Source: Eretmocerus hayati
Lineage: Eukaryota; Arthropoda; Insecta; Hymenoptera; Aphelinidae
Assembly (NCBI GenBank): GCA_029851415.1
Contig: CM056743.1
Location: 25,334,905-25,398,904 of the forward strand
Reading direction: 5' to 3'
Length of the DNA stretch: 64,000 nt
Shown: piece by piece, positions 35,946-48,664 of the stretch
Numbering within the stretch: position 1 is the stretch's first letter
Layout: the number at the start of each line of letters is the position of its first letter
The notes under the pieces: model-generated
The model's input: only the letters and a program-made list of their open reading frames with translations
What the model was told of the DNA's origin: nothing
The model's database searches: none
Position numbers and translations under genes: made by a program

Positions 35946-38228
35946 TACTCTCATTGACGGGGATCCTCAGGTTTCTTTTGCATAATTCACTTATTCAATT
36001 GCAATTTCTGTCGATCGGATCTACGGGCAACTGTCAATTCCAGATTAAAGTTTAGTGAGTCTTAGCTGCATTAGCAAGGGTTGCGAAACGAGACCAAAAC
36101 TGAAAAAGCTCAAATACAGCCCGAAAGAGGAATTATGTAAATATACATTTAAGAAACCCAAGTCAATCCATGTCTAACGTTGAATATATTGATTGTGGTG
36201 ATATGTCTTACCACTCCAATGGTATTTATTTTCAGATGTTTCCATCCTAATCAAGCGACGTGTGAAAGCTAATTTTTTATCCTCTTATTGTTCACCACAA
36301 TTTTGACTCAATCAACTCCGTTCTTCAACTTTTTAAATTCGTAAATTTGGTCATCATTTCTACATACTAAGAGCTACTATTGATAAATACGACCCGGTTT
36401 CCGTAGAGAAAATCTATCTCCAAATTATCGTGGTCTACAGAGTGTTGGTTAAACTTGGCTTCTGCACGTCTTCAAGGTTACTGGTGGATAGTTACAAACG
36501 AGTGTCAAAAATTAGTGCACGTATTCATATGTATTGTGTGAGCTTTTCGTACGCACTAAGAATATAAGTTATGGAAGATAAATCGACTCCCGTCAATACT
36601 GTGTGTGTTTCTAATAATGAACCGTTCAAAAAGTAGTGATGCATATCATTCTGTATTTATAAAGAATGCAAGAGCACCCGTTCAAAGTAGGAGCTTTCCA
36701 GATCCTGAATGAGAATTATAAAAAAATCTCAGGAGGAAATCCCGAAAATTCTAATAAGAACTCATCACATAAAAGTTATTTTGTTGAAGTAACTCGCATG
36801 GAATGATGGAAAGAACATACCTAACCTGATCACACTTAAAAGATAGTCCTCTTATCATTGTATTCAATTCGTGTCACCAGATACTTTAAAAATTGTTGGT
36901 ATGGCGCGAGATACGGTGAGCCCGTGTCGAGGCTTAAAAATCAATGGGAACCTTTAGAAAATCTCCCAGGTGGACATGAATACAAGTTTAGTGAAGTCCA
37001 TTCTATTTCTGGGTTGATTGTACAAAGAGATTAACGAGTGTTTCTTAGCGAACAAAATACATTTACGATATAGCCAATCTTGTGCACCATTTGACTTTTA
37101 TGTTTCAACTGCATATCGGTGCAAACAAAATTTCAAAACCCTCATTGTTCCATGGCCATTTCCGATCGACTCTCAGTGTTAAACCACGAGGAACTCAATA
37201 TAATTTATTAATCACATATGTAATCTATCCGCCCTTTCAAGTTAGTATTTGATGGATTATCTACAAATATACGTTTTTTAATGGAACCAATCATGAAAGT
37301 GACGTGTTTTCTTCCATCCTAGCTTACCTCCAATGAACAAATAGATAATGATTCTACGAACATCCTGATATTTCCGTGATTTGGCTAAACATGTTTCAAA
37401 CGTTATTGATATGAATACACTGTGCATGAAAGTTTACTTTCTGCACATTTTGTTGTTTTTTACTCACAGTTGATCAAAACCATAGTTTGATACACGAGAG
37501 TGAGACCTTTTTTTCGCATTCTCGTGATGATTCCGACCTTCGCCTGCAGCTCGGGTCAGAAACCCACCACTGGGACGTGATGAAACACATTACGTATCTC
37601 GTGTGGAAAACATTTTTCTTCGTGAAAACCATACGGCTTCGCCCATGTCCAGCATGATTTCCACGAAGAAAAAAGTTTTCCAGCAATCGATACGTAATAT
37701 ACTATGATGCAATGCTACAAGCGAATACAATGCTAAATGTGATCATATACATATACTATATCTACCAACTCCTTGCTCACATTGATATCAATTGAAATGA
37801 AGAAATGTTTGAGATCACCGTTGATGTTGCAACATGCGTCGAGCGCTCGCAGTGAATGTATGGTGGTTTTTGGAAGAATATCCGAGTCACGCATCAGAGC
37901 GTGAGGGCTATATAGGATTGGGGTCCACATATAGTGCAGCATTCATCAATACTGTCTATACTTTACTTCTTGATGAGCAATTTTTACAATTCGTCGCTCG
38001 ATTCCTCGTGGAACTTATCTTTCAATTTGCGAGCATACATTCAAGGTTTTTACGAGTTATGAAGCAGTTATACGGGAACTCGTGAAAATTGTCAATCGAG
38101 TGCTCTAATTCATTTAACGCTTTAATCATATTGCAGAATCTTTGAAAATTTTTTAGGCGAGATGATTCGCAAGGGAAGAGATGGAAAATTGAGTTGAATC
38201 ATAATTCATGCAAAATTAAATAAATCTG
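35946..38228. other. Non-coding stretch
   Basis: No gene I can support. A hairpin lies at about 37609-37684 (TGGAAAAC...TTCTTCGTG against CCACGAAGAA...TTTTCCA). An open frame at 37834-38085 looks protein-like (hydrophobic, VYTLLLDEQFLQFVARFLVE), but no domain or splice structure supports it. Confidence 0.4.
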
Positions 38229-39981
38229 CACTGAAAAAAAAATTTTCTAAAATCTAATAAATATATTTATTCATCCCAGATTTCATTGGTTCGAAAACTC
38301 ATTTCTTTATATCGAATAAAGTTTCAAATTTTTTAATAAATATTTATCTAAATTATCAATGGAAATGTACGAAATTCCCAATTTGACAAGATCAGAGGAA
38401 TTTTATTTTATTCAGATAAACATTTGTTCAAATGGAGCATACTTCTTCATAAAGAGTAATCAGTTTTAATATTCCAGTTTTATCGAATCGAATAAATCAA
38501 GTTGGATAAATATCAATTGAGATTTGATTATTTATGTCATAAAATTGAATCAATGCGTATTCAACCAGAGACCATATCACAACTCAAGTTTATCATCATA
38601 GATTAGAATGAATATTTATTCAAATACCATTATTGTTCTATCAAATCTCAAAAATCAAACTTTCATCTTGATCAAATAGATTTTTCAGCATTTAATGTGT
38701 AGTCGTGTTATGGTTATACCAGTTATTTATTCATGGTGAATAGATATTATTGGATTCAAGTGTCACATTTATTCATGGTTAATAAACTGTTTTTTCTTGA
38801 GAGCTGTGTGATGAGACGATCGAAGTTGTATTCATTTGAACTCAACATTTAATTAAGAATCCCTGTACAAAATGATTGAGCTTTCAGTTTAGTGAGTAGA
38901 TTCTCAACATCTAACCATCTAACCAGAACAGACATTGATATTGTGATATAACGAATAATATCCAAATCAGACAGTACATCCATCTAAGTTGAGCGAATAC
39001 ACATTGGAGTTAATCGGTAGATTTGTCAAATATTTGATCGTATCAAAAAATTTTCTCCGTTTTCAAATAGATATTTATTGACCAACTCCATCGGGGTTTT
39101 GTATAACCAAGACCTTTGTAATTAAATCGTCCGAAACGAAGTATAAAATATATGAATGATTTTGATTAAATATTTATTAAAATCGTTTAAATCTGTATGT
39201 GATCGATTCTTACCGCTAGGTGGCGGACAAAACGTTACCTTCCTCCAAATGAACTTCTTTGTACTTGATTATCATCTCAATGAATAAATTTCCCGTGAAA
39301 AGCTATCGATCATGATACCATTCCGATGGTGGAACTCAGATTGTTGGTTCATGATGAAAGTTCAAGCTTCTATTTCAATTCCTGATTAAATAAGAAGGTA
39401 TTCAACCCTTTCTCGCAAGCGACCAGATACCTGGGCCCTCGATTGATATATAACGCTCGGAAGATCTTACGATTCACGTATAATAATACTGCGAAGCGAC
39501 ACAAATGTATAGTGGTAATCACATGATTTGAATAGTAAGTCCTTTAGTGCTAGAAGAATATAAGTAGTTACTATTGTTTATTGAGTGTGATAATTATCAA
39601 TCCCTGAAATCAAGTGTAAGATTTGATTAAATATTTAATTAAAGTGAATATTCTTCACACGGTCGACTGTTAAATTTTATCAAATAAGCCTTGCTCCTGA
39701 TTTTTAGTGATAATTGAGATAAATGAATATTTATTCAGGATGAATTTTACTTCATTATTTCAATGCAAGATCTATCCATCTCAAATGATATCTATTCATT
39801 TGGGAATCGCGGACCGTTTGAATGAGTTGCTCTTGAAGAAATAATATTCCCAATTCATTAAATACACGCTCTTAAATTTAATAAATATTTATTCAATTTG
39901 GAAAAATAAATTGTATTGTGTTAAATATTTATTAAAGTCGAATAATTTTTCTTCGGATTTGCCCAATTGTTTTTTTCAGTG
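38229..39981. mobile_element. AT-rich TIR element with CACTGAAAAAA ends
   Basis: Begins CACTGAAAAAA and ends TTTTTTCAGTG. The 1.75-kb interior contains many AATAAATATTTATT-type words in both orientations, a subterminal-repeat pattern. Target duplication is unclear (TG at best), so the superfamily is not assigned. No transposase frame. Confidence 0.5.
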
Positions 39982-40951
39982 TGAGTGTATTCTATTTTCC
40001 GAGTACTTTCTATTTTGGGTAGAACACAATGCATGCATTGTATACAATACTCACTGATGTCAATCCATAAAATTGACCCAGATGGAAACGGATGTGATCA
40101 ACCAGAATGACAATTTAGCACAATATACACGCTAAGTAATTTTGAATTCCACGTCAGATATGATGGATGCATAGCGTTTTAGCAGATACAATTAGCCACA
40201 AATAAGTAATCAGCGTATAAGTAGTCCGGGACCTGGGTAGGCTCCCGTATGCACTTCAAGGTCCGACAATGAAACAAACGTATTTTGACGTATTTTTTCG
40301 TGTAGAATCCGAATCCGTCATCATTTTTTACGTAAGTGGTTGAGATCATCTTCAAAAATGCAATTTTCTAACCTAAAACTGCTGTTCTCCTGAGCTTGTT
40401 AGCAGCAATCGTGTTTCATGTTTCAAAACCTCTACAAGACCTGAAATATATAATCTGAGGTATCCCTACACCAAATTTGAGTCCCTGACGAGCAATATAT
40501 AGGGTGCTTGTAGCTGTAACCAGCGTTGAGTGTATAAAAACGTGGCCCACTGCCCGAGACTTCTGGACTAATGCTCCATCCAATCAGATTAGTTCATTCC
40601 GGAGTTCGAAATATCTCATATCATCTTGTAACAACGAAATACCATCAGCGTCTGACCCCCCCCCCCCCGCCCCATGCAATGTACAAGGTGTACTTGCGAA
40701 AATGCGGCCAGCATGGACGCAATTAACTGACTCGAGATGGGCCTACATTTATCGAGCTTCTCTTTATATATTATCTGATAGATTATATTATATTAGTTAT
40801 CTCTGAATCAGATAATTGATTACTATGAACATGAACGTATGGAAGTGTCAGTGGAAATGGTCATCTATGTAACGATTCTCTGAGATGATAGATTCAATTA
40901 TTTCGAATAACTTAATGGCCATCTTGAAACTTTCTAGAAATTTCGAGTAGT
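39982..40951. other. Non-coding stretch
   Basis: Includes a C run near 40660. One open frame (40504-40806) has no recognisable domain. I see no gene. Confidence 0.4.
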
Positions 40952-41082
40952 TCATCCATCCATCCATCCATCCATCCATCCATCACATCACATCACATCC
41001 ATCACATCCATCACATCGCATCACATCACATCCATCACATTCATCACATCACATCACATCACATTACATCACATCACATCAC
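40952..41082. repeat. Microsatellite (CATC)n/(CATCA)n
   Basis: A pure CATC tract from 40952 passes into interspersed CATCA and CATCC units until about 41082. It lies about 90 bp before the SMYD4-like relic E. Confidence 0.9.
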
Positions 41083-41171
41083 GGAATGTAATTGTTCGGT
41101 TGAAAATTCAACCAGATCGTTGAAATGTTGCTTGAAAATTCAACCAATTTTTCACAGTGTATATTTCCCAG

Positions 41172-41543
41172 CTCATTACGAGTACAACAGGGCCAACGGT
41201 TTACGATTATTCAAGAAAAATTGACAGTTACGACAAAGAATGTGACTGCCGAGCTTGCACAGAAGATTGGTACAAAATGTTACGCAAGCCAACGGAAAAT
41301 AAAGTGCATGCAAGTCATGCAGACTTTTAACAAAATCATTACGATCAGAATTGTGAATCTCTTGTATATTCTTTTCCAGGGAGAGCTTTGGGAAGAGATG
41401 TGTTGCATTCTGGGTGAGTGCAGGAAAGGTCATAACGGGGCGCCAAACTATCCGGACGAAAACGAAAAAGTTATATTGCAAGAACTTGGATAGAGTACCC
41501 GATGCCGTCGGCCATGTATGTCCACGTTATTCGAGAACCATGA
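41172..41543 (+). pseudogene. SMYD4-like relic E: exons 4 and 5
   Basis: Exon 4 (41172-41303) follows a CCCAG acceptor and reads LITSTTGPTVYDY... with the post-SET zinc motif CDCRACTEDW, matching CDCQACSEDW in B. Exon 5 starts after TTTTCCAG at 41380 (GELWEEM), keeps a YPDENEK segment aligned to HPDTKLL in B, then needs a frameshift to reach TWIEYPMPSAMY, the counterpart of TWKHFPMPSMIT. It ends at TGA 41541-41543. Exons 1-3 are not found upstream. The family assignment rests on two short conserved blocks with correct splice context. A dead fragment. Confidence 0.65.
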
Positions 41544-42324
41544 ATATGATATTCTTTATTTTCTTTACTTCGGCAGAAATAATTGCAAGCTAAGCCGATT
41601 TACACGAGATCAGAATTTCTGAGTGAGCCTAGCTTTTTAGAGAGTGATAAAAATTAGTAACAACATTTCTGATGATGTCACACACATATTGGATCTCGGA
41701 TTTACAGGCTTTCAATATAATACTTTGTACGCATCTCCCATTGCAACTTGCAACGCATCAACGCACCTCGCAACGCACAACTTATGGGGGATGCGAGGGG
41801 GGATGACAATGCCGAAAGAGAACAATAAGGCAGGCTATAAGAAGGACCGATCTCGCAAATTCGAGCGTGAAGCACCATTATGCAAGGCGGAAATATATCA
41901 TGGTCCCACTCCTGATTTGCACGTGCACCGCTGAAAAGAAGCAGGAAGAGCAAGGAAAACTATTAAAGAGACTCTTTCAGTCTTCCGGGCACAGAGGCTG
42001 ACTCCGACTCCACCGCCATTGCCTAATATGAGATTGGATGAGATATAGACTTCTCATCTTTGACCGCATCGGCGCACCTGGCCAGGAGGAATAGACCTAC
42101 TCATCTCTGACCTGGCCGGGTCGCCGCACTGATCCTCGAGGATCGATCCTCAAGGACGTGCGGGTAGGTGCGGTCAGCTCAGTTCAGCCAGTGGCACACA
42201 GTGGCGCACACCATCACAGATCACGGACTGTGACGGACTGACTCGTCGCTGTCTGTCGCTGTCGATTGCACCTATCCCGCGGCCGCGGTTGTTACAACGT
42301 GCTCCGATTTGGAATTTGAATATA
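41544..42324. other. Non-coding stretch, GC-rich in its right half
   Basis: 41990-42310 is notably GC-rich, with repeated words such as CCTCGAGGATCGATCCTC and CTGTCGCTGTC. It could be a promoter or untranslated exon of a plus-strand gene, but no coding sequence is supported. Confidence 0.35.
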
Positions 42325-44083
42325 AGGTAAGTGTACCCAACTTGCCTCTGTACCCAACTTGCCCCCATATGCCGATCTCAGGAATGGGCGCTTGTTGACC
42401 TTCCCGCAATTTTTTTTACGTTTGTTATGTTAAAATATGAGAAATTACGTAGTTTTCATCGACCCCGGATCATTTCTGCGTTCTCCAGAAAATATAAAGT
42501 GAGTTTTCCATTTTTCGTGTTTGCACGGCTAAGAAATCACCGAGGAAATCGCGTTCACTAAAACCGGTGCCAATTTATTTTTATTCGACCAATCTTGACG
42601 TACCTTAGCGCATTCGATTCCTTGTCTCAAGACCTTCAAAATCCGCTCTTCAGGGTTGCAGAACTCTGATTTGGAGCGATTTTATGTACAAAACACGAAG
42701 ATGGTTTGAGAATCAAGAAGGCCGACATCGGAGTGTACTCAACATGCCCCCATATGGTTATCTCGGAAAGGCGTGCAGTAAGGCTTTTTTTACCACTCAG
42801 AACGTGTTTATCACGTCAAAATAGCTCAGAAACGATGTCTTGGGCCAGTTAAATTCTACAAATGTCGCTGCACGGTGATCAAAATGGATCAAAGCGATTT
42901 TATTCACTTCATCGCCGATTTACATTGTTTTAAATGATGGGGGCAAGTTGGGTACACACTTTTGTAAGCTCTCAAAAATCACCTTTTGGAAGAATTCAAA
43001 CAGTTCGGCTCCATTTCATCCGAATTGGACGTATCTTACACTACCGGTCAAAAGTCTGAGGACACCTGGGAATCAAACTGATGATTTTCAGAGTTGGATA
43101 TCTCAGAACCTATTGGTCGTAGAGAGGTCTGCGTGGTCGCATTTTGTAGCTCGTATCGAGTACTTTCAAATCTATTTTCTGTATTTTCCGTCCCGCGTAT
43201 TATACCAGAGACACACGAGTTAGAAAGATGGATTTTTTTGCAATTTTTCAGGCAAGGTACGAACGCCCGCCAATTTTGGAGAGATTGTTGGATCGCTATG
43301 AAACCTATGACATCTTCAAGCCCATGAAAAAACCTTCAAAATCCGTTTTTGAACTTCTCCCAAAGTGGTTTTGGACTCGAGATCTGACTGATTTCGCTGA
43401 GGGTGTTTGTCTCTCAAAAAATCACACGATAATCCAAAAATGATGAGAAACAGCCCAGTTCAAGGTCGGTAGTTTTGATTTCCTTTGGCAATTTCGATGT
43501 TGAGTCAAACTCTTGCAGAAATGAGGGTCAGATGCCTCAAAACGGGCTGTTTCTCGTCATTTTTGGATTACCGTGTGATTTTTTGAGATACAAACACCCT
43601 TAGCAAAATCAGTCATATCTCGGAACCAGAACCACTTTGGGAGACGTTCAAAAACGGATTTTAAAGGTTTTTTCATGGGCTTGAAGATGTCATAGGTTTC
43701 GTAGCGATCCAACAATCTCTCCAAAATCGGCGGGCGTTCGTACCTAGCCTGAAAAATTGCGAAAAAAGGCATTCTTCTGACTCGTGTGTCTCCGGTATAA
43801 TACGCGGGACGAAAAATACTGAAAATAGATTTGAAAGTGCTCGATATGAGCTACGAAATGCAACCACGCAGAGCTCTCTACGACCAACAGGTTCTGAGAT
43901 ATCCAACTCCGAAAATCATCAGTCTGATTCCCAGGTGTCCTCAGACTTTTGACCGGTAGTGTAGTTCATTTTAAAGGTCTTAAGACAAGCTTCAAAATGA
44001 GTTAAAGTACGTTGGAAAATATTGAGATAAGCTAGAATTATTAAGAAAATGGCTTAATGGGGGCAAGTTGGGTACGCTGACCT
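42325..44083. mobile_element. Non-autonomous TIR element (family F, copy 2)
   Basis: Ends AGGTAAGTGTACCCAACTTG and its inverted partner at 44083 (GGGTACGCTGACCT), flanked by TA (42323-42324, 44084-44085). Internal copies of TACCCAACTTGCCCCCAT in both orientations link it to 8406-9363. A mariner-type foldback (43039-43961) is nested inside; without it the element would be about 836 bp. Confidence 0.75.
43039..43961. mobile_element. Mariner-type foldback nested in family F copy 2
   Basis: Ends CACTACCGGTCAAAAGTCTG and complement, flanked by TA (43037-43038, 43962-43963). Two ~400-bp arms form a near palindrome with mirrored open frames (WDISEP..., MKPMTSSSP), so these frames are not independent genes. 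Confidence 0.85.
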
Positions 44084-44138
44084 TATATCAATATATTGTG
44101 TGGCATGAACTAGTGTTATACACGTATCTCTCAAGGTG

Positions 44139-44296
44139 CGCTGTGGAATCCATCCAACCGTGCACTGCAAATAGTGGACGAACGAGAAAAGAATGAGCAA
44201 CAAGTGTTACAGTTTTTCAAGCAGGAGCATCGATTCTTATGCAATATAGAGATATATATTGCTCCGCAATCAACGAGCAATCAACACGTGTGCCAT
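44139..44296 (+). CDS. Orphan exon-like open segment, unknown
   Basis: An open stretch reads GALWNPSNRALQIVDEREK and onward to a strong donor (CAT|GTGAGT at 44297). The composition looks like coding sequence rather than noise. Possible acceptor at CTCTCAAG just upstream. No partner exon or family is recognised; it could be part of a gene interrupted by the element at 42325-44083. Confidence 0.25.
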
Positions 44297-44723
44297 GTGA
44301 GTACAATCTATTTATATAATTTATTCTCGGCTTAATAAGTGAGTGCAACAAATTGCCACCGGACCAAACCCGCACCATCTTTGCTAATCAACGACGGGAC
44401 ATGCTTCCCAATTTTATTGGCCTAAGTCCACGGCTGTGCTCATTACCCGCAAATGTCAGAGAATACAGACGGGAAAATTACTGCGCTTTTTTTCATGTTT
44501 GTCACATTAGAGTATTATGCCGGTAGAATTAGAAATTATTTTGGCGATGGAGTATAGGTGCGGGTTTTATTTTCTTTCTGGAGAACACTTTTTGCGCATC
44601 AATGCCTATAACTCTGTGGGTATAACTTTTATCGGGTTCACTCTGGTTTTATCTTGTAGCTAGTGAAAAAACCTACAATTTGAACAGAAAATTTGTTATC
44701 CTGGCGCATTTTTTGCTGGAGTA

Positions 44724-45681
44724 CCAGTGCCGCTCAAAAGTTTCAGGACACCCAAAAATTTTTTTTCCAGTTTTGTGAGTGATACTACTAGGCTCTACTT
44801 GACCAAAAAGGATCTTATCAAGGCTTATTTTGATAGCATATGCCGTTTTATACGGTGAGACGCGGAAACTGCGTGTTTCTATGCTTCCTCGCGCATTTTT
44901 ACGTACTTTAAGGTGTCATTATTTATTTCTATGAGTACAGATCTGGAAATTCCCAATCTCAGCTTGAAAAAGGGAGAATTTCGATGGTTTTTGGAAGAAT
45001 CTCCTGGTTACGGTAGCTCAAAGGCACAGAAATATTCTGGGGTGGATCTCAACAGACCTAGCACAAATCTAGAGCTTTGAAATCCGTTTTCCAACATCCG
45101 TCTACGTTACTTCTAGTCCGAGCTATGACATTTTCTGTGAAGACAGATTTTTCGCAAAAACTAACACCTAAATTTTAAAAGGCTAGAGAAATCCGTTTTC
45201 AGGGGAATGTAATCTCTGATCCTGGTATCTGTCTCCTCTATCATGATCAACAGAACCAGAAACCTTTGAAACATACCCCAAAAAGTGAATTCCTTCGTCA
45301 TTTTCTAATAAGGGTGCTACTTTTTTCGGAAAGAGTCTCCACAGAGAAAATGTCATAGCTCGGAGTAGGAGTAACATCGGAGGATGTTGGAAAACAGATT
45401 TTAAAGCTTCAGACTTGTATTTTCAGGTCCTTTCCTTTGTTCCTTTGAGCTACCAGAGCCAGGAGATTCTTCAAAAAATCATCGAAATTGGCACTTTTTC
45501 AAGCTCAATTGGGAAGATCCAGAATCGTACTGCTGAAAATAAATAGCGCCATCTTGAAGAACGTAAAGAGACCTTCAAAATGAGCCTGATAAAATATTTT
45601 TTGGTCAAGAAGAGCCTAGTAGTTCCACTTACAAAACCGGAAAAAAAATTTCGGGTGACGTGAAACTCTTGACCGGCAGTG
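44724..45681. mobile_element. Mariner-type foldback, third copy with an extra insert
   Basis: Ends CCAGTGCCGCTCAAAAG / CTTGACCGGCAGTG, flanked by TA (44722-44723, 45682-45683). Same family as 20336-21247. Relative to that copy it carries about 65 extra bases around 44843-44907, which include GGAAACTGCGTGTTT, also found in the tyrosine recombinase element at 48181. Confidence 0.8.
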
Positions 45682-45683
45682 TA

Positions 45684-46079
45684 CATAGAACCGACTAATT
45701 TAAAAGCCGTTAAATTTTGCGGTAAAATTTGCCGGGAAATTTTACCGCAAAATTGAGAATACGGCCCGTGCGGAGCTATTTCTGTTTCGCTTTTTGATTC
45801 CACCTGAGCATCAAAATCATGCTATTTAAATAATTTTTTTTATTAATTGGATGTATCTCGAGTTTGACTCAAGATAATGCAACGCAGTTTGCACCATTCG
45901 AAAGATCTTGGAGACCTATCGAGAATAATCTCGAAAATTTTCGTTCAGCTATTTCAGGCTCTGATTCGATGAAATCCGGAAAAATCAAGCTAGCCTGATA
46001 ATTTCAAAAGTCAATTTTTTTTAACTTTTCAAAAATATGATTTCTCTTGCAAAATTGTACGATCTTTGCGATGAAACTA
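45684..46079. other. Spacer before the 17.6-kb unit
   Basis: Contains a hairpin around 45716-45763 (AATTTTGCGGTAAAATTT against AAATTTTACCGCAAAATT). I see no gene. Confidence 0.5.
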
Positions 46080-46556
46080 CCCTAGTAAAAAAAAGTGCCT
46101 CATGATCATATATGACCACTCCGGGGCGAACTATGGTCATATATGACGACCTATGACTGACTATGGTCTATGCCGGTATCATTTAATAGGTCGTCATAGG
46201 TCTTCATACTTAATCATGAGTATTGAAAGGCAACTCGTGAGTGGTCGTGGCACATCGTGATTGGGTGGGTACAAGAATTTTCCCCGAAAATGTATTTTCG
46301 AGAGGAGGGAAGACTTTGCTAGTGGATCTCAGCTATTTGACCCTCATGGGCGCTTATTTGGTGACAAGAATCTTTCAAGTCGACGGGCAATGGAGCCTCA
46401 GTCATGACTCAGTGCTCTTAAAATCTCTAAGTATTCGATTGCTGGCCGCAACGAGGATCCTCCAATTTGGTTCTGATCATCTCTAATATCACAAGGTGAC
46501 CATAATCATCGCCAGTTGTGCTATTTCCGAATGAATTCGGAAGAGGATGTCTTATT

Positions 46557-47993
46557 GCAGAATTTAATTTGATGCACTAGGGTTGGATTCGCAGCCACTC
46601 GACTCTAAATTAAAGTGTCAAGAATAATTTTTGTAAGCCCTACAAGGCCTTTCTATGACTCCAAGGACTCCTTGACAGTGGTATACCACTCGATGTGACA
46701 AAATTGACTTCAGCGAAAGGTTATTCTGAAGGTAATAGTTGGCCCTGCTATACACTGAGAATGGTATTGAGAGCATAGCATTAATTCCATGGACAGGGAA
46801 TCTGCGTTTGATGGCAAGAGACAAAAAGTTTGATTAAATAGTAAAATTCGTGCCAATGGAACTAATCTTAAGCTCTCAATACCACTTTCAGTTAATGTCT
46901 GTGCCAATTTCCTCAGAATAACCTGTAGTTGGAGCCGATTTAGTCAAAGCGATATACGCAGCTACCACGGGAGTCATGGAATCGTGGAAGGGCTTCGTGG
47001 GGCTTACAGGTCTCATTCGTGATATTTTTGTTTTGTTTTGATTTGATTGATTACAAATCCAACACTAGCCCATCAAATTGAGTCTTACAATAAGTTATTT
47101 TGAAGGAAATGTTTAGGGCTCTTCTTTGGAAATACTTTCAAAACCCCAAAACCCAATTGGTTTGCTGGGGCGGCTATTTTCCAGAAAAAGGTGCTTCAAA
47201 GATCCTTCTACAAATTATTACTGATGACTTTGAATCACTCGAATGATAACTAAAATTTATATGTCTGATGAAAATCAACCAGAAAGTACGATGAAATCGG
47301 ATTCAGAGCTGCTCGAGAAGCTTTATCTACTTAGAAAATAGTTTTCCACTTTTTTTGACTTTCAGTGCGCAAGACAAATTCTTGGAAAGCCGTGACACGA
47401 GAATAATGCTCCTAAAAATGTCTACTTGTAGATTGTAATACAACAATCGAAACAAATTTTGAAATAATTTTTCTTGACACGTCAGAATATTTATGGTTGA
47501 TAACATGATTTAAGATAATTTAAAGTCTGGCAAGGGCCAACAAGGTCCAGAAAAGGTTGTGAGGTGGTGAAGGAATAGGTTCATGAGCCTGTTTTGAAAT
47601 GCTGAGAGAAAAATTGCGATTGGTGGGAGCGATCCAGAGTCATTTATTAATTGCTGAGGCAATGTTTCAAGTTTTGAATTTGTAACAGAATCACTTATAC
47701 AGACCCGGTTAATGCAAGAAAATTTTTGAACCTCCAAAATGTTGGAACTATCATTTTTTGATACTCGACAACGACAAGAAAAACCTATGGAAGGAAAAAA
47801 AAGGTCGAAGATAATGTCGAGAAAATTGACATAGAATTCCTCAGTACTCACAGCAGAAGGTGATATACAGAATAATACAAGGAAATTAATAACATTGTTG
47901 CTAAGGTTACGCATTATTTCTCATCACGTGTAAGTTCTCAACACTCAATCTTTAAAATCTTTCGTGGTCGGTTCAAGCAGCTATCGAGTTTAA
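46557..47993. other. Level-1 unit, left unique region
   Basis: Native sequence between the left TIR and the tyrosine recombinase element. Besides the frame at 47510-47914, a minus-strand open stretch around 46907-46710 (LTESGIESLRLVPLARILLF) looks weakly coding. No domain recognised. Confidence 0.4.
47510..47914 (-). CDS. Hypothetical protein fragment with hydrophobic N-terminus
   Basis: 134 aa. A hydrophobic N-terminal segment (NFLVLFCISPSAVS) resembles a signal peptide, followed by five cysteines and a hydrophobic C-terminal part. It lies in the unique part of the 17.6-kb unit. I do not recognise the family, and it may be only one exon or chance. Confidence 0.25.
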   Translation of the reverse strand: MRNLSNNVINFLVLFCISPSAVSTEEFYVNFLDIIFDLFFPSIGFSCRCRVSKNDSSNILEVQKFSCINRVCISDSVTNSKLETLPQQLINDSGSLPPIAIFLSAFQNRLMNLFLHHLTTFSGPCWPLPDFKLS

Positions 47994-48160
47994 GGCGATG
48001 CGGTCACCGTGCAACCCGGAAGTTATATCTTCTTTGGATGAAAATCAAAAAATTTTCACGAAACGAAGTTGGAGACAATTTGTCCATTACGTATTATCAT
48101 CTGAATTGTGGTGGACAACTCATTATTTGTCACCAGTCACAAGACTATCACTAATAATAG

Positions 48161-48180
48161 TATATTATGCGTCAAGTGCT
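48161..48180 (+). repeat. Direct repeat left of the recombinase gene
   Basis: TATATTATGCGTCAAGTGCT, matching 51276-51295 at 17 of 20 positions. Same orientation, 3.1 kb apart, one on each side of the recombinase gene. Confidence 0.6.
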
Positions 48181-48262
48181 GGAAACTGCGTGTTTTCCGC
48201 GGCGAGTGCCCGGACGTCGGCGAAGCCGACGTCCGGCACGAGTTCCGCGGAAAAAAACGCAG
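48181..48262. repeat. Palindrome cluster near the left end of the recombinase element
   Basis: GGAAACTGCGTGTTTTCC at 48181-48198, then a strong hairpin CCGGACGTCGGC-gaa-GCCGACGTCCGG (48211-48237), then an inverted partner of the first motif (TTCCGCGGAAAA...CGCAGT). The stem-within-stem layout resembles a recombinase or transposase binding region (inference). Confidence 0.6.
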
Positions 48263-48664
48263 TGTCCAGCACGAGTCGCATATGCTACTTTATATCGCGA
48301 GTGCTCCACCCTTTGCCATTTGTTAATTTTTGTCGTTATCGCGATTTATTTGCCTGTTATCTTTCAGTGTTTGTTGCTGTTCGAACTTTTTGTGTTTAGT
48401 TTCTTACGCGTGTAGTATACACGTATCGACCTGGAAACTTTCCCCAGATACATGTGGGTTTACGGGTTGTGACTTGGAAATTTTCCCTATGTTTATTATT
48501 CCATGCAATCATTTGTTTTTGTTGATGCTGTTAACCTCTTCATGATCCGATTGACGTTTTTTTCGGTGGCTGTTGCGTGTAATTTTTGCTCGTGTTCTGG
48601 TTGTTACTTGATTCTTTATTTATTTATTATATTTTGAATTCTCAATGGTATCGTATGATATGTC

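Noticed and set aside
37834..38085. Hydrophobic 83-aa open frame as a receptor-like exon
   Set aside because: No domain match I can name, no splice partners; kept only as a note.
43094..43906. Two nearly identical open frames in opposite orientation
   Set aside because: Arms of one palindromic mariner-type foldback, not duplicated genes.
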